This document shows positions 14,128-16,593 of a stretch of DNA of 16,593 nt, piece after piece. The notes below the pieces were generated by a model. The model did not search any database. It was not told the DNA's origin and saw only the letters and a list, made by a program, of their open reading frames with translations. A program made the position numbers and the translations under genes. Location of the stretch: assembly GCF_035938995.1 (NCBI RefSeq), contig NZ_DASZGI010000141.1, positions 1 through 16,593 on the forward strand, written 5' to 3'. The stretch's first letter is position 1. The number at the start of each line of letters is the position of its first letter. The DNA comes from DASZGI01 sp035938995 (GTDB lineage Bacteria > Actinomycetota > Actinomycetes > Streptomycetales > Catenulisporaceae).

Positions 14128-14826
14128 TCAGGACACGCGGCTGACGTTCTGCCCCGGGGGCGCGGCCTCGAGCCACGACAGGAATCCAGTGAGCGCGTCC
14201 GGCGACATGGCCAACTCAACGAGTCCCGCCCCGAAGCGGCACTCGACGATGGTCCAGCCAGGGAAGAGCGCGAGTTCCTCGTTGCCTTCGGCGTCACGGC
14301 GGCCTACGACCTCGAGGTCTTTGCGGGTCAGTACTGCGGCGGGGCGGTACGCGTAGGAGAAGATGCGGTACCAGTCGATCCGGTCGTTTTCGTACTGCGC
14401 GATGCCGTAGGACCAGCCGCGTCCCGCACGCACGCCGGAGGCGCTGAACGGGACGCGGGTGCCGCGCTGCGCTCGCGGGACCGGGAGAGCAACAGGGGCC
14501 GGGCCCCTTACGGACGCCGACCCCGCGGGCTGCTGCCCAGGCTCGAATACGGAATGCGATTGTGAGTGCGCATGGCTGCCATGCGGGTGAGTGCCGGCGT
14601 GCGCGCGGGTGCGCTGGTCGCTCTCCTGCCGCAGCTCCCCGAAACGCGCCGCAGCCCGCGCCGCCCCCTCGCTCGCCGGGGTCAGACGCAGGCTGCAGTC
14701 GAACGTACCGCCTCGTCGGCGGATGGCTACCCGCCGGGTGAAGAGGGCACCTATGGCGCACAGGCCGATGAGGCAGGCGACCGCCAAGCCCTCCAGCAGC
14801 GCGGCGATCACCGCCGACACCGCCAT
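14128..14826 (-). CDS. DUF2550 family membrane-anchored protein with His-rich insertion
   Basis: Function unknown; the family is actinobacterial and characteristically follows atpC. The 232-aa protein has one N-terminal membrane helix (about 5-29), a basic RRVAIRRR turn, GGTFDCSLRL (39-48), and the second conserved block from about 134 (GRGWSYGIAQYENDRIDWYRIFSY) to LAMSPDALTGFLSWLEAAPPG. Between the two blocks is a low-complexity insert of about 80 residues (50-133), containing HAGTHPHGSHAHSQSH (76-91) with six histidines in 16 residues; in typical members, as I recall them, the two blocks lie closer together. The ATG at 14826 has only a weak GGCGAG before it. It lies 108 bp after atpC and is probably read with the atp operon or from a promoter in that gap. 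Confidence 0.85.
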   Translation of the reverse strand: MAVSAVIAALLEGLAVACLIGLCAIGALFTRRVAIRRRGGTFDCSLRLTPASEGAARAAARFGELRQESDQRTRAHAGTHPHGSHAHSQSHSVFEPGQQPAGSASVRGPAPVALPVPRAQRGTRVPFSASGVRAGRGWSYGIAQYENDRIDWYRIFSYAYRPAAVLTRKDLEVVGRRDAEGNEELALFPGWTIVECRFGAGLVELAMSPDALTGFLSWLEAAPPGQNVSRVS

Positions 14827-14934
14827 CGCTCGCCGAGGTCGCTCACCCTGGTCCTGCCGTCCTTCCGACTTCGACTTCTGATACTTCGGTCGCCGGTCCG
14901 CCCGCGCCGCGGCCGGATCGGATCGCGTTCCTCG

Positions 14935-15342
14935 TCACGCCTGCTGCGGGCCGCGGCCGACCGTGCGCAGACGCAGCTCGGCGCGGGCGGTGGCGGCCTC
15001 CGAGTCCGGCCCGAACTCGCCGGCCTGAGCCCGCGTCAGCGCCTCCTGCGCCCGCGCGGCGTCGATCTCATCGGCCAGCTCGGCGGCCTCGCTCAGCAGC
15101 GACACCCGATTCTCGTCCACGGCGATGAACCCGCCGTGCAGCGCGACCTTGAGCACCGGTCCGGGCGCGCCGTCCTCCAGGGTCCTGATCGTCGCCACCG
15201 AGGGCTTGAGCACGGACATGACCGGCTGGTGCCCCGGCATGACGCCGATGTCGCCGTCGGCGGTCTTCGCGATGACCATCGACGCCTTGCCGCTCCAGAC
15301 CTGCCGGTCCGCCGCGACCAGCGCCACTTCGAGTTCAGCCAC
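14935..15342 (-). CDS. atpC: F1F0 ATP synthase subunit epsilon
   Basis: Regulatory central-stalk subunit of F1. The 135-aa product has the N-terminal beta-sandwich (VALVAADRQVWSGKASMVIA, GDIGVMPGHQPVMSVL, VALHGGFIAVDENRVSLLSEAAELADEID) and a short helical hairpin of two Ala/Glu/Arg-rich helices at the C terminus, the part that can extend and inhibit ATP hydrolysis. The GTG start has AGAGGGG seven bases upstream. It follows atpD after an unusually long 164-bp spacer full of GC hairpins. Confidence 0.95.
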   Translation of the reverse strand: MAELEVALVAADRQVWSGKASMVIAKTADGDIGVMPGHQPVMSVLKPSVATIRTLEDGAPGPVLKVALHGGFIAVDENRVSLLSEAAELADEIDAARAQEALTRAQAGEFGPDSEAATARAELRLRTVGRGPQQA

Positions 15343-15392
15343 GGTGCGGCCCCTCTACTCGTTGATCCTTCAATAGCCTATCGAACCTCGCG

Positions 15393-15468
15393 GCGGCCGA
15401 CCGCCGGGCTGGCGGCCGCATGCCACCCGCCCGGGCCCGTCCGATCCCAGCCGCGGCCCCGGCCCGGG
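15393..15468 (-). other. Two further hairpins in the atpD-atpC spacer
   Basis: GCGGCCG (15393-15399) pairs with CGGCCGC (15413-15419), and CCCGGGCC (15430-15437) pairs with GGCCCGGG (15461-15468). Closer to atpC, at about 15362-15390, is a relatively AT-rich stretch containing TAGGCT on the minus strand that could be a -10 box for atpC, without a clear -35. Confidence 0.4.
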
Positions 15469-15469
15469 A

Positions 15470-15505
15470 CGCCCGCCGCCGCAGCCGAGGCCGCGGCGGC
15501 GGGCG
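15470..15505 (-). terminator. Strong hairpin directly after atpD (attenuator or processing site)
   Basis: A perfect 13-bp stem of nearly pure GC (15470-15482 with 15493-15505) closes a 10-nt loop and begins one base after the atpD stop codon. Inside an operon this would lower readthrough into atpC or protect the upstream mRNA end after cleavage. No T-tract. Confidence 0.6.
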
Positions 15506-15506
15506 C

Positions 15507-16593
15507 TCACTTGGCCAGTTCCTTGGCCTTGCGCTCGAGGTCCTCGAGCCCGCCGCACATGAAGAACGCCTGCTCCGGCACGTGGTCGTACTTGCCGTCG
15601 GCGATCGCGGTGAACGCCGCGATGGTCTCCTCCAGCGGCACGAACGAGCCCTCGAGGCCGGTGAAGTTCTTGGCCACGAAGGTGTTCTGGGACAGAAAGC
15701 GCTCGATCCGCCGCGCCCGCTGCACGGTGATCTTGTCCTCCTCGGACAGCTCGTCCACGCCGAGGATCGCGATGATGTCCTGCAGGTCCTTGTACTTCTG
15801 CAGGATCGCCTTGACCCGGGAGGCGGTCTCGTAGTGCTCCTTGGTGATGTACCGCGGGTCCAGGATCCGGGAGGTCGAGTCCAGCGGGTCCACCGCCGGG
15901 TAGATGCCCTTCTGGGTGATCGGCCGGGAGAGCACCGTCGTCGCGTCCAGGTGGGCGAAGGTGGTGTGCGGCGCCGGGTCGGTGATGTCGTCCGCGGGGA
16001 CGTAGATCGCCTGCACCGAGGTGATCGAGTGACCCCGGGTCGAGGTGATCCGCTCCTGCAGCTGGCCCATCTCGTCCGCCAGCGTCGGCTGGTAACCCAC
16101 CGCGGACGGCATGCGGCCGAGCAGGGTAGACACCTCGGAGCCGGCCTGGGTGAACCGGAAGATGTTGTCGATGAACAGCAGCACGTCCTGGAGCTGCACG
16201 TCGCGGAAGTACTCGGCCATCGTGACCGCCGAGAGGGCGACGCGGAGGCGCACGCCGGGTGGCTCGTCCATCTGGCCGTACACGAGCGCGGTGTTCTTGA
16301 TGACGCCCGACTCCTGCATCTCCAGCCAGAGGTCGTTGCCTTCGCGGGTGCGCTCGCCCACCCCACCGAACACCGACACTCCGCCGTGCTGTTTGGCCAC
16401 CCGGGTGATCATCTCGAGGATCAGGACGGTCTTACCCACGCCCGCCCCGCCGAAGAGCCCGATCTTGCCGCCGAGCACGTAAGGCTCGAGCAGATCGACG
16501 ACCTTGAGGCCGGTTTCGAACATGCGCGTCTGCGGGTCCAGGTCGCTGAACAGGGGCGGCGGCCGGTGGATCGGCCACCAGTCGGCGATGCCC
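15507..16593 (-). CDS. atpD: F1F0 ATP synthase subunit beta, N-terminus outside window
   Basis: Catalytic subunit of F1. The visible 361 codons begin in the WWPIHRPPP segment (window edge) and run to the stop. The Walker A loop GGAGVGKT (16428-16451), YGQMDEPPGVRLRVALSAVTMAEYFRD, Walker B LLFIDNIFRF, PSAVGYQPTLADEMGQLQERITS and DELSEED are all intact, so the enzyme should be active. The frame continues open through the right edge; the missing part is the N-terminal beta-barrel, roughly 115-120 residues. Gene order beta-epsilon-DUF2550 is the usual actinobacterial arrangement. Confidence 0.97.
   Translation of the reverse strand, partial: GIADWWPIHRPPPLFSDLDPQTRMFETGLKVVDLLEPYVLGGKIGLFGGAGVGKTVLILEMITRVAKQHGGVSVFGGVGERTREGNDLWLEMQESGVIKNTALVYGQMDEPPGVRLRVALSAVTMAEYFRDVQLQDVLLFIDNIFRFTQAGSEVSTLLGRMPSAVGYQPTLADEMGQLQERITSTRGHSITSVQAIYVPADDITDPAPHTTFAHLDATTVLSRPITQKGIYPAVDPLDSTSRILDPRYITKEHYETASRVKAILQKYKDLQDIIAILGVDELSEEDKITVQRARRIERFLSQNTFVAKNFTGLEGSFVPLEETIAAFTAIADGKYDHVPEQAFFMCGGLEDLERKAKELAK

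Noticed and set aside
15335..16366. Minus-strand 343-codon frame overlapping atpD in another frame
   Set aside because: Low-complexity Ser/Arg/Thr/Pro translation of the atpD codons in the wrong frame.
1..16593. tRNA, rRNA, CRISPR array, insertion sequence, attachment site or origin
   Set aside because: I looked for cloverleaf-like, repeat-spacer and transposase signatures and saw none.

Overview
The window is very GC-rich and carries a set of genes typical of Actinomycetes: an ATP synthase operon end followed by a DUF2550 gene, a PduO-type cobalamin adenosyltransferase, a mycothiol-linked DsbA-fold reductase, a long-form PepN and a PhoP/PhoR-like two-component system. Start codons are often GTG. 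Hairpin terminators lack T-tracts, and at least one gene looks leaderless. I cannot name the genus; a Streptomyces/Catenulispora-type actinomycete is a guess.

Layout, left to right. 1-2010 (+): a penicillin-binding transpeptidase cut by the left edge. It converges on a minus-strand pair, rpiB (3467-3952) followed by a membrane-anchored SpoIIE/PP2C phosphatase (2132-3274). 3953-4178: divergent regulatory region with a phased operator-like array. 4179-8765 (+): a PhoP-like response regulator, then one uninterrupted frame that encodes a complete PhoR-like histidine kinase and a complete MMPL transporter. 8878-9501 (-): DsbA-family reductase, divergent from 9671-12229 (+), aminopeptidase N. 12373-13227 (-): 3-hydroxyacyl-CoA dehydrogenase, divergent from 13349-13936 (+), the cobalamin adenosyltransferase. 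About 13960-14094 (+): what looks like the C-terminal remnant of an SRPBCC/AHSA1 protein. 14128-16593 (-): DUF2550 protein, ATP synthase epsilon and ATP synthase beta (cut by the right edge), the 3' end of an atp operon.

Three of the four convergent junctions (2011-2131, 8766-8877, 12230-12372) hold a perfect 11-17 bp stem that can stop transcription from both sides. The fourth (cobO-type gene / DUF2550) has no such stem and holds the gene remnant instead.

The most interesting element is the regulator-kinase-transporter locus. Upstream of the regulator gene lies a run of heptamers ending in (C)AGG at an exact 11-bp period, resembling the TCACAGC-N4-TCACAGC box known for mycobacterial PhoP. 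The same arrangement, including an identical TCACAGG heptamer, recurs inside the coding sequence that joins kinase to transporter, upstream of a strong internal AGGAGG and ATG. My reading is that the regulator controls both its own gene and, through an operator written into the kinase tail codons, the transporter. Whether the kinase and transporter are made as one 1290-residue protein, two proteins, or both is open.
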